The notes beneath the pieces are model-generated. The model was not told the DNA's origin, did not search any database, and saw only the letters and a program-made list of their open reading frames with translations. Below are positions 14,569 to 25,973 of a stretch of 64,000 nucleotides of DNA, in pieces; position 1 is the stretch's first letter, and each line of letters starts with the position of its first letter. The stretch comes from Valencia hispanica (Eukaryota > Chordata > Actinopteri > Cyprinodontiformes > Valenciidae). A program made the position numbers and the translations under genes. Location of the stretch: the NCBI GenBank assembly GCA_963556495.2, contig OY747715.1:1215739-1279738 (forward strand). Direction: 5' to 3'.

Positions 14569-14574
14569 AATAAA
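14569..14574 (+). terminator. Poly(A) signal, probable FAM122 gene end
   Basis: AATAAA followed by a GT-rich stretch (gtttgtttaaac). It would give a 3' UTR of about 2.2 kb containing the Tc1 fragment. A nearer signal was not evident. Confidence 0.45.
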
Positions 14575-14630
14575 GTTTGTTTAAACAGATAAACTGGTTT
14601 TAATGGAGATTCATGTTTTCCTCCAGCAGC

Positions 14631-15037
14631 CAGGCCACAAGTTTACATACACCCCATTGAAGTTCAATCAGAACAAACTTCTGAATTATGATTATTATTT
14701 CTGTTCACTAAAAATTTCAATAATAAGAGAAAGAGTCAAATCACAAGTTTAAATACACCTCATCAGCATCTGGTAGCGTTGCCTTTAAACTGGATGAGCC
14801 TCCAATCAGAAGAGTCCAACGCCATGACATCATCATCTGGGCTTTCCCTGATTGTTTAAAGAGACAGTAATCATCCTGTATATAAAGACTTTCATAAATA
14901 AACGTCTAACTGATTCTTTCTCTCATTATTGAGGCTTTTAGCAGACAGAAATAATTCTGGTGATTCTGACCTGAGACCAGAGAAGTTTGCTGTGATTAAA
15001 CTTCGGTCGGGTGTATGTAAACTTGTGGTCTAACCTG
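14631..15037. mobile_element. Non-autonomous Tc1-like element with terminal inverted repeats
   Basis: The left end (caggccacaagtttacatac) is mirrored at the right end (gtatgtaaacttgtggtcta, ending in acctg at 15037, then TA). The ACAAGTTTACATACACC core is like the terminal repeats of fish Tc1/Sleeping Beauty relatives. About 407 bp, no transposase. It lies between the convergent 3' ends of the FAM122 and BAP18 genes. Confidence 0.8.
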
Positions 15038-15161
15038 TATAAAGCATGAATGAAGCCGTTTTCCCACTAAAACAACCCGAAGCAGCAGGTGTACCTAAAC
15101 GTTCCTCTGAGCAGCAGAAAGGAAAGAAGAAGACAGAAGTTTGACCCAGAATCAACAGCTG

Positions 15162-15167
15162 TTTATT
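15162..15167 (-). terminator. Poly(A) signal of BAP18
   Basis: TTTATT on the plus strand (AATAAA on the minus strand), about 245 bp beyond the BAP18 stop codon, so the 3' UTR is short. Confidence 0.6.
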
Positions 15168-15411
15168 TCACTGGATGTCAGACGATCAGAACCATGTTTG
15201 GACCAGAACACATCTGGATCTACAGGTTCTGATCACGGATTAAATAAGGAGTTTGGATCTGCAGACGGAGCTGAGACACCAGCAGAACATTCAGCCTCCT
15301 CCTCTGTACTAAAACTGGTTCCATGAGGGAACTGGAGACAGGAAGGAAGCAACGTGTCCGTTTTCAAAATAAAAGCATGTAAGGAAAGGGGGCGGAGCTT
15401 CTGGGGAGCCG

Positions 15412-18032
15412 TCAGCGGGACAGAAGAGGGAGGTCGCTGGAGTTCATGATGAGGCTGGAGTCCAGATTCAGGCTCTCTGAGGAAACAGGAGGAGGAGCAA
15501 CGTTAAATCTGTGGAACCAGAACCTCAGAACCCCAGAGGTTCCTGGACCCAGAACCGGTTCCAGGATCCAGAACCGAACAGAAATACGTTCACTGACCTT
15601 GGTCAAAGTTCAGCTTTTTGTTGGAGGAACCGTCACCGAGTCCTTCGATGTCCACCAGGTCGCTGTTCACGTCGGAGTCGTTCAGAGCGCTGAGAGTCAC
15701 GTCTGCAGGGGGGAAGAGGATGGAGGAGGGGGAGGAAGAGGAAGGAGGGAGGAAGAGGAAGGAGGGAGGGGAAGGGTGGAAGATGAGGAATCAGGAAATG
15801 GTTCCTTCATGGCTGATTTTTTATTTCAGAGGAAATCTGTTTCACCTGCTGTCTTCTGTTTTTTAATGGGCGGGGCTAATGATGGGGTGTTCTGCATCCC
15901 TGTCGCCACGACGACCTGCGAGGTCGGCACGGTGATCATGGCGGGGGCGGCCGGAACGGGGGCGGGCACCATGGAGGCCGCCGCCTTCTTGACGGTTTTC
16001 TTGGGGGACTCGGCGGCGATGGGGACCCGGCTGTCCTCGTACAGCTTCCTCTTCACCGTGCTTTTTATCTGAGCGCTGCAGAAGAAGAAGAAGAAGAAGA
16101 GCAGCAGCCAATCAGCTTCAGCCTCACCTCATCACAAATAATCTAACAGGAAATGGGCCACAGAGGTCAGAGAGCTGAATGACATGGAGACCAGGACAGA
16201 ACATCAGGTACCAACCATCACCCTAAACACCTGAGTCGTCTCCATAGAAACGGAACTCCGCCTCCCATCTGTCTCTGTACACCTCAGCTTGGACCTGAGC
16301 AGCCGGCTGACCCCCAGCAGCAGCAGCTATCGGACCGGGTCAGAACCGCTCCAACTGCTGGACAGAGTTCAAAGGTCACCTGCTCCTTTCAGACTTACAC
16401 GGTGCGCTCTTTGATCACGCTGCTGATGTTGTTGAGGTCGTCTCCAAAGCGACGCACGGCCAGCCGCAGCATCTCGATCTCCGTCTCCGTCCACTTGGCT
16501 CTGGGGACGAACACAGCGTCACTTCAGCTCAGTTTGTTCTGCCAGGAGAGAAGCGAGCTGCTGCTTCTAGAACACCTAGATCTGCGTCCAGAACCGGGTC
16601 CGCTTCACGGCGTCCCTGAGGGACTCCATCGATCCAACAAACCACAACGTTTCAGCTGATCGGATGTAAACAAGCCAAACAGCTGAAGTTCAGAGAAGCT
16701 AGTTAGAGTTGTCTCTGGAGTTCCACAGGGATCAGTCCTCGGTACACATGAAATATGTGGTTTTTTAAAAACCCCACCATGAAGCTACAGCTAAACCTGA
16801 TCGTTCCTGCTAACAGCCGACACTGTGGTTGTGTACAGAGACAGAGGAAAGAACAACTGAATGAATATTTCAGCCAGCCGACGCTAACCTCTGACCTCAG
16901 CTGTCTGACCTGGAGCAGAAAGAGCACCAGCTACTAGCGCGACCCCTTCGTGACCCCTGTCCATAGCTGTGAAGGCCTCACCCTGCAGGGCTGGAGTCGG
17001 ACACCGGGTGGAGCTGCATGGTCAGTTCGCCCAGCTTGGTGAAAGCTGCTCCGGCTGCAGAGAAGATCTCCCCGACCTGCACAGAAACAACACCTCGTTT
17101 TATCCTCCATTATTCATGTTCCTCCCAGGCTTCATGCAGTCACCACTCCATTCTACAGAGTTAAGTTAGATTTTATAAGACTTTACTATATTCAAAAGAA
17201 TCTGAATTATTTACGTTTGATTTCTGGTTGGCTGCTAAAAACATAAATATATTACGTTACATTGAAATATTTGGGAAGTTTAGATGAAACCAGTTTTTAA
17301 CACATCAACGGTTTTATTGTGAAGGTAACAAACAGGATGTTGCATCTTCTTATTCCAGAGGAACCAAAGGTTGGAACCAGGGGTACTTTCCTCTCATTCA
17401 CCAGGCAGGTACACTTTCCAAACCACACAATGAAATGTTTTCTTTTTAAATGACCAACAGAAAATGTTCTGAGGGTAAAAGCTGATCCAATCAGAAGCTT
17501 AATTCATCTCCTCTGTTGTAATATCAGAGCCTGAAAATGTGAGTTTGGAAATAAAGAGATTTAAAATCACATAATATGCTTTACATTAATCCTCCATAAA
17601 CAACTTAATGAGCCTGTTTCAGTTCTGCTGGGGGAACCGTCTAAATGGGTCAAACGGAACCATCCAGAGCTCTGTCACCATGGCAACACACCTAGGCTCA
17701 GGTAGCACAGGTAGGGAGAGGGAAAGTGAAGGTTTATCCTCGCTAATGAGGAATAAAGTTTATGTTATTTATCATAAATAAACTCTGAAACATGCATCTA
17801 ATTTGTCTTTTTTGGTTTATTAAATACGCCGATGTTTAATTTCTTTTTGTAAATTTACAACATCCATAAAGTTAGTGAGCGCCGATTTTATTTGTAGACT
17901 CGGTTGAGTTTTTATTGGTGTAAAAACAAAACAAATTAAAATGATGAACTTTATGAGTTAAGTTCTGTGCGCAGCTAGGTGATTGGCTTATTAAATGAAA
18001 GGACGGCTTACCTTAGCAGAGGCTGACGTCAT
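15412..18032 (-). CDS. bap18: BAP18 (BPTF-associated 18-kDa protein; C17orf49 homologue)
   Basis: Six minus-strand exons with perfectly matched phases encode 205 aa: 18012-18032 (MTSASAK), 16982-17076, 16399-16500, 15846-16075, 15598-15702, 15412-15476 (TGA). Exon 2 reads [18 protein letters not shown]. Exon 3 is the SANT/Myb-like segment, W-T-E-T-E-I-E-M-L to IKERT (about residues 42-73). Exon 4 begins [18 protein letters not shown], then a long Ala/Pro/Val-rich linker ending PPIKKQK. Exon 5 reads [15 protein letters not shown] and ends KKLNFDQ. BAP18 is a chromatin reader subunit associated with NURF/BPTF and MLL1-type complexes, recognising H3K4me3 nucleosomes. Human BAP18 is 172 aa and, as I recall, ends soon after LNFDQ; here a sixth exon adds 21 residues (SLNLDSS to LLSR) and the linker is longer. 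Confidence 0.93.
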
Positions 18033-18486
18033 TGTTATAAAGCGTTTGAACGGAATTAGAAGAGAAAGAGTTAGCCAGAGTTAGCTTCAGTTAGCCTGCT
18101 GCTGCTAGCGGCCTGTTAGCTCCATTTAAGCCTCGGTGCGGTTACTTTCAAACAGCGCGGAGCTCCGGAGGGTCGCAGCCAATAGGAAGATCTACTGTTT
18201 CCGCATTCAGATCAAAAAAGTCATTTTCGGGAGAAAAAATAATAATGCAGAACAACAATAGCAGGCAGACAGGATGTGGCGAACACTGCGCGATTTTTCC
18301 ACTTCAATGCTATTGGTCCGTTTCAGAGGAAAAGGCGGAGCTCCGAACGTTTCCGAGTAAAGCCGAACGCCGAGGATCAGCTGACTGCGGCGGTCTGTCC
18401 TTCAATGGATCGTTTCTGATTTGTTTCGATAATCAAACGGATAAATAAGACCCGATTAATTGATCGATAGGTTGGTGAACGCGGAC
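18033..18486. promoter_or_regulatory. Bidirectional promoter between BAP18 and RNASEK
   Basis: The 454 bp between the two divergent start codons must hold both promoters and 5' UTRs. It is relatively GC-rich with a ccaatagg box near 18179 and an inverted CCAAT (attgg) near 18312, and no clear TATA box. A perfect CRE (TGACGTCA, 18024-18031) overlaps the BAP18 start codon. Confidence 0.6.
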
Positions 18487-21400
18487 ATGCCGTCGCTTCT
18501 GTTCTGCGGGCCGAAGATGGCCGCCTGCGGGATGGTGATCAGCATCTGGGGGGTCATCATGCTGGTAAGAAGCTAGACGGGAGCAGACTACTTCCTGGAC
18601 GGAATCTTGTTGACTGGATGATTCGGGTTTCTGTTTAACACAAGATGAAGGGTTGATTGTTGGGGTCAGGCTAATTTCTGACACGCTATCAAATCTATAC
18701 AATCCAAATAATGGCTCAGGATAATTCCTGTGGTCCGATAGGGTGTCAGCAGGTAGACGATCCCAGGCAGGTTGAACTGGCTACGGACCTGGACCCGTCT
18801 AATTAACGGGGGATGGAAGGTGCTGATGGGTGTCTTTATCCCCAGACTGGCCGCTGATTCCCGGTTCGGTTCTGACTGGTTTCTGCTCCGCCATGTCAGA
18901 GTCAGGCGGTCACGTGTCCCTCACGTGATGCTCCACAGGAGGAAGTCCGTTTATGTCCCATGATTTTTAAGCCTTAGAAAACGGATGTCCAGTCAGACTG
19001 GATGGAGAATGAGTTTCTGTGAAAATAACTCTTCAGTTTTAAGGATTTGGACTTTGACTAGGCCACTCTATCCCATGAATCTGATATGATCTGATCTGAA
19101 CCATCCCATAATATCTCTGACTGGATGTTAGGGGTGGTTCTCCTGCTGGGAAGTGAACCTCCACCCCAGTCTCAGGTTCTCTGAAGCCTCTAACAGGTTT
19201 TACTTCAGGATTGTCCTGATTAAGCTCCACCCATCTTCCCTGTCCCACAGCATGGTGCTGCCACTGCTATGTGTCAGTGTCAGAAAGGTAGTGTTAAGAG
19301 CTGATCTATATTCACTGATTACATGAGCTGTGAGGGGAGCGGGTTGATTTTATTGAGGGGTGCATGGGCAGTTCTAGACGGGGGGCAACAGGGGCCAGGG
19401 CCCCTGTCGAACTGGTCCTGTTACAGCCCCTGTGCTGAAGAGATAACACTAAATCAATTCTAACTAGTTGGTCCATTGGACCAATGTTATTTTTACCTTC
19501 ACAGTTTCACCTTCAATGAATTAAACATGAATGTGTTTCACTTTTAGCTTTAGCCGCGTTGAGACAGGATCACAGTTTTCATCTCTGTTTGTCTGCAGCG
19601 CTACAGGGCGTCGTTTTTGAATAGGTTACACGGTCAGATGTAACAGCGTGAGTCATTTAGCCTGTCATACGAGGAAAATAAGTCATAGTTTCACAAAATG
19701 TTACCGTTTCAAACTAAATATTTAGTTTGAAGCTAAATATTTAGCTAGCTAGCTGAACTGGCTAGCTAGCTTCATTCTTCTGTGCTATGTCCCAATAAAA
19801 AGCTCTGGCCCCACCCTGGTCCCCCTGGTAAATATGGACTAGAATCTGAAAACAGTTTGTTTTATTTAATAATCATTTTCCCATTCATGTCCCAGTGTGT
19901 TGGTCTGTCTGGCTGGAACTGGACACACCAAGGTACTGTTACATGGAACGGCCCTGCTGTGGCCCCTCGCCTCATGTTGAGCCTCCCTGCTCTTGTCTTC
20001 CAGGCCATGTTGGGGATTTTCTTCAGCGCCAAGTCGGCGGTTCTGATCGAGGACGTCCCGTTCACTGAAGACGACATCCGGAACGAGTGAGTCCAACAGA
20101 ACTGGTCTTCACACCGTCTGTGGTGCTGGCTGAGCTCTCTGCACCGGTCTGGGTCGGGGCGGGTCGGTCCAGAACCCTCTGGGTCGGTCTGAAAATAAGA
20201 AGCAACTCTGAATCATTTGAGATGATGACATCTTGTGTCTTCGTTTGGGCTGACCTGTGATCAGCTCAATTACCAGGGATGTGTTGGTAAAAATCTGATG
20301 ATACGATACGTATCATGATACAGGAGAGGCAATACGATATATCGTGATACTATGAGTTAAATATTATATTGTGACTGTATAAAAACTGTCCCATCATTCT
20401 AAACACTGCAACCAGTTTCATACTTTAACATCCAGGTTTATTACTAGATCTAGTCGATCCACTGGAACCAAGAAAACAGCCACAAACTACCAGTTATACT
20501 TTTAATTTTAATACAAAAAATTACTGTCATCATTAATGGTTCTATTCAAATTTTAAAAAATTTAAATCAATACATTGCTTTTGAATATCGATACAATATC
20601 GTGACAGAAAATATTGTGATAAATCGGCGTATCGATATTTTTCTTACATCCCTAGTAATTACTGACTGAAGGTTTTTGACCTCAAAGCTGAGAGTTCCTA
20701 TAATAATATCAGCCCTTGAACACACCGGCAGGTTCCTTACAGCAGTTACAGTTAAAGGTTGGAACATCATAGCGACATCTAGTGTGTGGAGGATGTAGTT
20801 ACAACGATAGAAGAAAGTTTCCAGCCGTCGGGATGCAGGTTTCGCTGCCGATATGTGACGTGATCATCCGCCTCTGTTTCCTGGGTGTGGAGGTTGTTGG
20901 GCCATGATCAGTATTCTCATATCTACCATTAACTTCACATAATAAACACAATTAATGCAAAGGTAACGTTCCAGGTTAGCAAGCGAGTTAGCTCACCTGT
21001 CCATGAGAAAAGACGTTTTGATGCCGTGTTTTATTTGAGTCCATCTATTTTTTGCTTCACCGGAACTCCGTCTGGTTTTTGATTTTCTCCGGTCGCTCCT
21101 CTTCTGAGCAGGATAACGAAATCTCCGGCGCTCTGAAGCAGCGGTTTACCTGCAATGCTGCCCCCTATTGGCTGGTAGATGTAAACATAATGCCAACGTT
21201 TGTTATATTTTAATTCAAATGTAATTCTTAAAGGAAATATTGTACTTTCATTCTGCACCCCTCTAAACGTCATGGAGGTATTATTTTTTATTTAAATATA
21301 GTTTTTTATGAATATGTTCCACATTCAACCTTTAATACAGTAAAACTGAGATAACTGTTTGATTCATTAACTCCTTCCATCATCAACGTTACGTTTAACG

Positions 21401-22311
21401 CTGGGAGGAAATGTAGAATAAACACTTCGGACACGTTTCTGGTCCTGAAGAGGAAATGAAGCTGCAGGTTCGATCCTGGAGGAAAACGGTGAACCGGTTC
21501 TGATGGTAGCAGATCTGGATCCATGATGTCAGAATCAGCCTCAGTCTGGTGTGAAATGGGAAAGTTTGGTGGACAGAAAACGTAGCTGAGATGAAGATCA
21601 GAGTCTCAACACTAAACTCTCCCAGCTGGATCAGACTACAGGTCTGAAGTAGTTCTTCTGTTCTCAGATTAACCATCGGATCGGATCAGCTGTTCTGCTC
21701 CAGTCACACCTCAAACTGCTTAAAATAGGTTTTTATTAACTATAATGGGATTTATTAGCTTCAAAGAAACACTTTTGTAAAAACGGAAGATGTCACAGTT
21801 TCTTTCACTACATGGAGACAAATTTAATCAAACTGGATCTCTGCTGAAACCAAAGTTCTGACGGTTCTTAACAGAAAGATTTATTAAAATAAAAGTTCTG
21901 ATTATTTTTCTCCTGATTTTAAAGAAAAATAAACCGATGCACAAAGTTTGAGTTGCGGGTAAAAATGTATTTTTAGAGAAAATCTGTTGCTGTTCCTGTT
22001 AAAACCAGAGCGTGGTTCTGTGTACCACCAGAACCAGGAGGTGCTGCTAACGGCCCGACCCGACCCGACCCGGGCTCTAAGGTCGTCTCTGTGGGTCAGC
22101 GCTGAGCTGAACCGGACAGTCTACCCCGCAGCGGTGTGTAACCTCTTTCTGATCTGTGTCCCACAGTAAGAACCCGCCTCAGAACGTCTACGCTCTCTAC
22201 AACCAGGTGGGCATCAACTGCTTCATCGCCGCCGCCGTCTACGTGGCCGTGGGCGCCGTCTCCCTCTGCCAGGTGCGGCTCAACAAGCGTCAGGAGTACA
22301 TGGTGACATAA
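18487..22311 (+). CDS. rnasek: Ribonuclease kappa (V-ATPase-associated small membrane protein)
   Basis: Three exons, 18487-18564, 20004-20086 and 22167-22311 (TAA), join in phase to 101 aa. Recognisable stretches are [20 protein letters not shown] (first membrane segment, about residues 6-25), [14 protein letters not shown] (luminal loop), [18 protein letters not shown] (second membrane segment) and the C-terminal [12 protein letters not shown], which matches the vertebrate family end. Length agrees with the roughly 98-aa canonical form. RNASEK is a two-pass endosomal protein that copurifies with the vacuolar ATPase and supports endocytosis; an RNase activity has been reported. Donors are GTAAGA and GTGAGT. 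Introns hold a Tc1 fragment and two MITEs. Confidence 0.95.
19040..19255 (-). mobile_element. Tc1-like transposase remnant
   Basis: Reverse reading gives ...WPSQSPNP, the decayed form of the Tc1 motif WPSQSPDLNPIEN, with ggactttgactaggccactc at its edge. It lies in RNASEK intron 1. Confidence 0.6.
20277..20657. mobile_element. hAT-like MITE in RNASEK intron 2
   Basis: AT-rich element bounded by cagggatgtgt and its inverse acatccctag, with internal runs of cgatacgtatcatgatac-type words. Flanks (caattac / gtaattac) resemble an 8-bp target duplication. A related copy lies at 28573-28912. Confidence 0.65.
20750..21345. mobile_element. MITE with inverted termini
   Basis: The left end gttaaaggttggaacat is mirrored by atgttccacattcaaccttt at the right (about 21312-21331). 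No intact open frame; the minus-strand frame inside is not similar to anything I recognise. Superfamily unassigned. Confidence 0.55.
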
Positions 22312-22600
22312 AGAGCCTGACCTCTGACCTCCCCACCCCTTCCTGATGACTGTCCACCACCCAACCTGCAGTCCCGGATCAAACGAGGGGGCGGAGTCTG
22401 GGTTCACCTGGATAACTTATTCTGAATGGTGTTTCCTGTTGGTGTTTATTGTTGTTGTTTGATAAAGTGTTGCATCGTTCCTCCTGCTGACAGAGACCAA
22501 ACGTTCCTCCACCCCTCCACCTCCACCCTCCTCCACCCAATCACTGTAGCTGTTGGTGATGAATGTTTGTTCATGTGATCAAACCTGGATGCTCCTTTAC

Positions 22601-22606
22601 AATAAA
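22601..22606 (+). terminator. Poly(A) signal of RNASEK
   Basis: AATAAA 290 bp after the RNASEK stop codon, followed by GT-rich sequence. Confidence 0.75.
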
Positions 22607-22979
22607 GTGTGAAAGTGATTAAAATCTGAGCTGCTGTTCTTGTTTTTCTGCTCCGTCAGCTTTTCTTTCCTCCTAAAATACAGGCAGAACATTAGAACCA
22701 CCTGACTAAGGCCATGTTGGTCCCAGTTGTTAGTTACTCCACCCTACCAATGAAGGTCTGCTGCAGCAGCTGGTACCAAGATGTTGTCAGGGTGGATCCC
22801 AGAGATCTGGGGAAATGGGTCGTTTTGCTCTTCCTGAAGCTTCTGAGCGTCATCCGGCTGAAAGGAGACGCCGCTATTAGGGAACACGCCATGAATCAGG
22901 TGATCGCGTGTCAAAGTGACCTCCATGTGAGTCTGAGGAGCCGACGTCTCACAGCAAAACATTCTCCAAACCGTCACAC

Positions 22980-23260
22980 AAAATTCAATGTACTTTATTG
23001 ATCCCAGAGGGACATTAAGTGTTGTTGTAGCTCATATAATTAATTCTTTAAGGAGTTGTTGTAGATGATGATGGCTGTGGGCAGGAAGGATTTCCTGTAG
23101 CCGTCTGTGTTGCAGCGAAACTGAAGAAGCCTCCGACTGAAGACGCTCTGTTGTTGTAGGATAGTCTCATGAAGAGGATGCTCAGGGTTATCCATAGTTG
23201 TTTTTGATTTTATGAAGAATCCTTCTTTGCATCATCTCCAGATGTTCCACGCTTCCTCCT
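22980..23260 (-). mobile_element. LINE 3'-end fragment (Rex1/CR1-like)
   Basis: On the minus strand this ends in ccctctgggatcaataaagt, the typical 3' tail of an abundant fish non-LTR element, and the preceding 250 bp are the matching 3' region. A near-identical tail appears at 58308-58335. 22680-22980 is repeat-like (aacattagaaccacctgact wording) with no supported gene. Confidence 0.55.
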
Positions 23261-24119
23261 CCTCACTGTGGAGCAACGGGTCGCCCAGGTAAGGGGAGGC
23301 GCTCACCTGTAGCTTCCTGCTCCAGTCCTGGAGAAACCCAAAGGTAGCCCACACGCTAAAAAACTGGAAAATCTGAAATAAATAAAACAAAGAATTTACA
23401 CCTGAATTTACTTGACTGTAGAGCTTTCTCACTACTGAAGGAAGTAAAATAATTCCTGGGTTTTAATCATAGACTGTATAATAATTTTAATAAGCTAGGA
23501 AGGAGAATGGAAAGAAATGTCTTGTCTCTGTTCAGAGTGTGGACTCAATGAAGATGCCAAAGAATTAAAAGGAAGATTTTTAAAAATGCTGTCAACCATA
23601 GAAAATAGGATGACTCAATGAAATTGGATGATTTGGACTACACCAGCCAGTACTTTACTGATAAACTACATAAGATTATTAAGGAATAAAATAAAAAAAA
23701 GTGTATAAATGAAAACAATTAAGGCGTTTCCTTCCGTGGATAAATGACAAATCTTTCAAATGATGAAAGATCGAGATCAGATTCTAAAAATCTCCCTGAG
23801 ATCTAAATTAACAACTGACAGGCTTCAGATTTACACCAAAGAGAAACAACGTGACACAGGAACTCAGAAAAGCTACGGCTTACTTTAAATAATAGTGAAT
23901 AATGATAACGGCAGCAAATAAACTGGACAAAATAATTTTAGAAAACAGACCTGAGGATCAATGACAAGCTCACTAATGAGACAATGGAGGTAGCTGTAGC
24001 CCTGAATCATTAGTTTGTAGATTATGTAGACATTATTGCCAACAGTTTTTATCAGCAATATAATGTTAAAGAACCAAAGCCTGCATTCCTGATCTTCAAC
24101 TTTTGAGACCAATAAACTT

Positions 24120-24740
24120 TTGAGACCTGAAACTGTTTATTGTATTGAAAGGTTCAAGTCTCTATTAGAAAGACGAGGCCCAGTTGGTGCAATTTGTTTA
24201 GATCTACAAAAAGCTTTTGACACTGTTAACCATAATATTCTCCTCTCTACATTTTTTTAGTTTAATTTTTTCACAGTTCACTTCTAATTGGTTAAAATCA
24301 TATGTTACTAATAGAATTCAATGTGTTAAAATACAAAATATAAGATATTCTTTCCAACATCTTGTTACAGGTGTCCCCCAAGGCTCGATTTTGGGTAAAA
24401 TTATTTTTAGTCTTTCTATAAACTACTTACTGTCTATGTGTCCAGGTGTGAGGTCATTATATATGCAGATGATACAGTGAGTTTTGTTAAAGGTAGAGAT
24501 TACTCTAAAGCTGCTCCACGGCTTACAAAGGTCCTGATAAATGTGTCAGACTGGATCAATAATTGCCATTTACAATTGAATTTCTCTAAACATGTTGCTG
24601 TGTCTTTTGCCAAAATACAAAAATCATACATAGAACCGAATCTTTTTATCTCTGGACACAGAATTCAAAATGTAAATGAATACAAATACCAAGGCATGAG
24701 TCTAGAAGGTAACTAGACTTTTAAGTGGCATGTTAAAAAA
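24120..24740 (+). pseudogene. Degraded non-LTR reverse transcriptase
   Basis: Reverse-transcriptase blocks are readable across shifting frames: LDLQKAFDTVNH, then TGVPQGSILG, then YADDT at 24465-24480, then WINNCHLQLNFSKH. Several stops and frameshifts interrupt it. Order and wording fit an L2/CR1-type LINE. 23260-24120 is AT-rich and probably part of the same debris. Confidence 0.75.
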
Positions 24741-25027
24741 GTGAGAAAAAAAAGAGGTTTTTCCCTGTTTCATTGGATCACTGTGTCAGTACAATAATTG
24801 GACAATAAATAAGTGTAAATAGCATAAGAGCAAAAGAATGGGGAAAATGTATTAGTCAAATAAACACCATAAGAAACAACAATAATTTTTGCCTGTTTTT
24901 ATTTTAGCATTCAAATGATTAGTCGTTCATTAGAAACTGGATTTAAATAAGAATATTTTGTTACTATTCTGAAAAACTTGTTTTTACTTGTAATAACAGG
25001 TCAGACCTAAAAACTTATCCCTCCCCA

Positions 25028-25412
25028 ATATGGCGGCGGTGACGCATTACGTCTGCAAACACATAACAGACATGGATGACGCTTCTATGTATGACGAATT
25101 TATATATGTCTATGGGCAAACAGCAGAGGCTGGAATTTCCCATCGTCCTTTGCGGGTTGTTGTTGCGTTACGTCAGCCTGGTAGCGGCAGTGGCGCCAAA
25201 AACTTCTCCGCTCAAATCGGTTAACAGGAAAAACAGGAGAAATCATCTCAACCTGCGCATTTTATCGGGGTTTAAATGATCTTTTAGCACATAGAGCGAA
25301 TATTGGAGCTTAAAAAGGCCTGTAAAGCAAACAGGAACGTTTTTCTTCTTTTAGCCAAAGAACTCAGCATATCTGCAGAGCAGCTTCCTCTGAGGGGAAA
25401 CACGGTGATTAG
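25028..25412 (+). promoter_or_regulatory. Candidate promoter/5' UTR exon of gene A
   Basis: After AT-rich sequence there is a short CpG-bearing block starting cccaatatggcggcggtgac, and 380 bp on a good donor (GATTAG|GTGAGT at 25412/25413). The next exon downstream begins with the gene A start codon directly after an acceptor, so a non-coding first exon ending here is plausible. A 64-codon frame starting at 25030 has no recognisable similarity. No clear interferon-response element was seen. Confidence 0.35.
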
Positions 25413-25973
25413 GTGAGTAGCAGCCACTTGTTTGGGCTAATGGTGGGGATTAATATATTATATATAATATTTGATGAATATTATATGTTTATAACTGTTT
25501 TAAATCTGGACAGAAACTCACAAATGTCCCAATAAACAGTTTTAAAGCTGCAAACAGTTGAGCTTTACAGAAAATATATTTTTATTGTTTCTGTGTAATT
25601 TATTGATCTTTGCTCAACACTAAATCTTTTCTGAATTAAAAAAACACATAAAAATCAGAGAATTTCAAGTGAGAAAAATCGTTAATTTGTGTCGTCTCTG
25701 TAACCCACACAAAGCAATAATTTCATCTATTTATTCTTATAGATTAAATTCAATCATTTAATACATTTAATAAATACCATTAAAATTGAACATTTATTTA
25801 AGTGATTTAATGGAACCATTTCAACTCCTCTATGAAAGAGATTAAGTCTAGAAAGCTAAATGATAACATAATATGAATGTTATATTAAACCTGTTGATAA
25901 AACAAGCAGGATTAATGATGATTCAGATGAATTTGGTGGAGTTAACGATGGTGGGGATCTGTCTGTGTCAGAG

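Noticed and set aside
24216..24716. Possible host gene with a reverse-transcriptase-like segment (telomerase or domesticated RT)
   Set aside because: Motif wording and decay fit an ordinary L2/CR1 LINE remnant with multiple stops.
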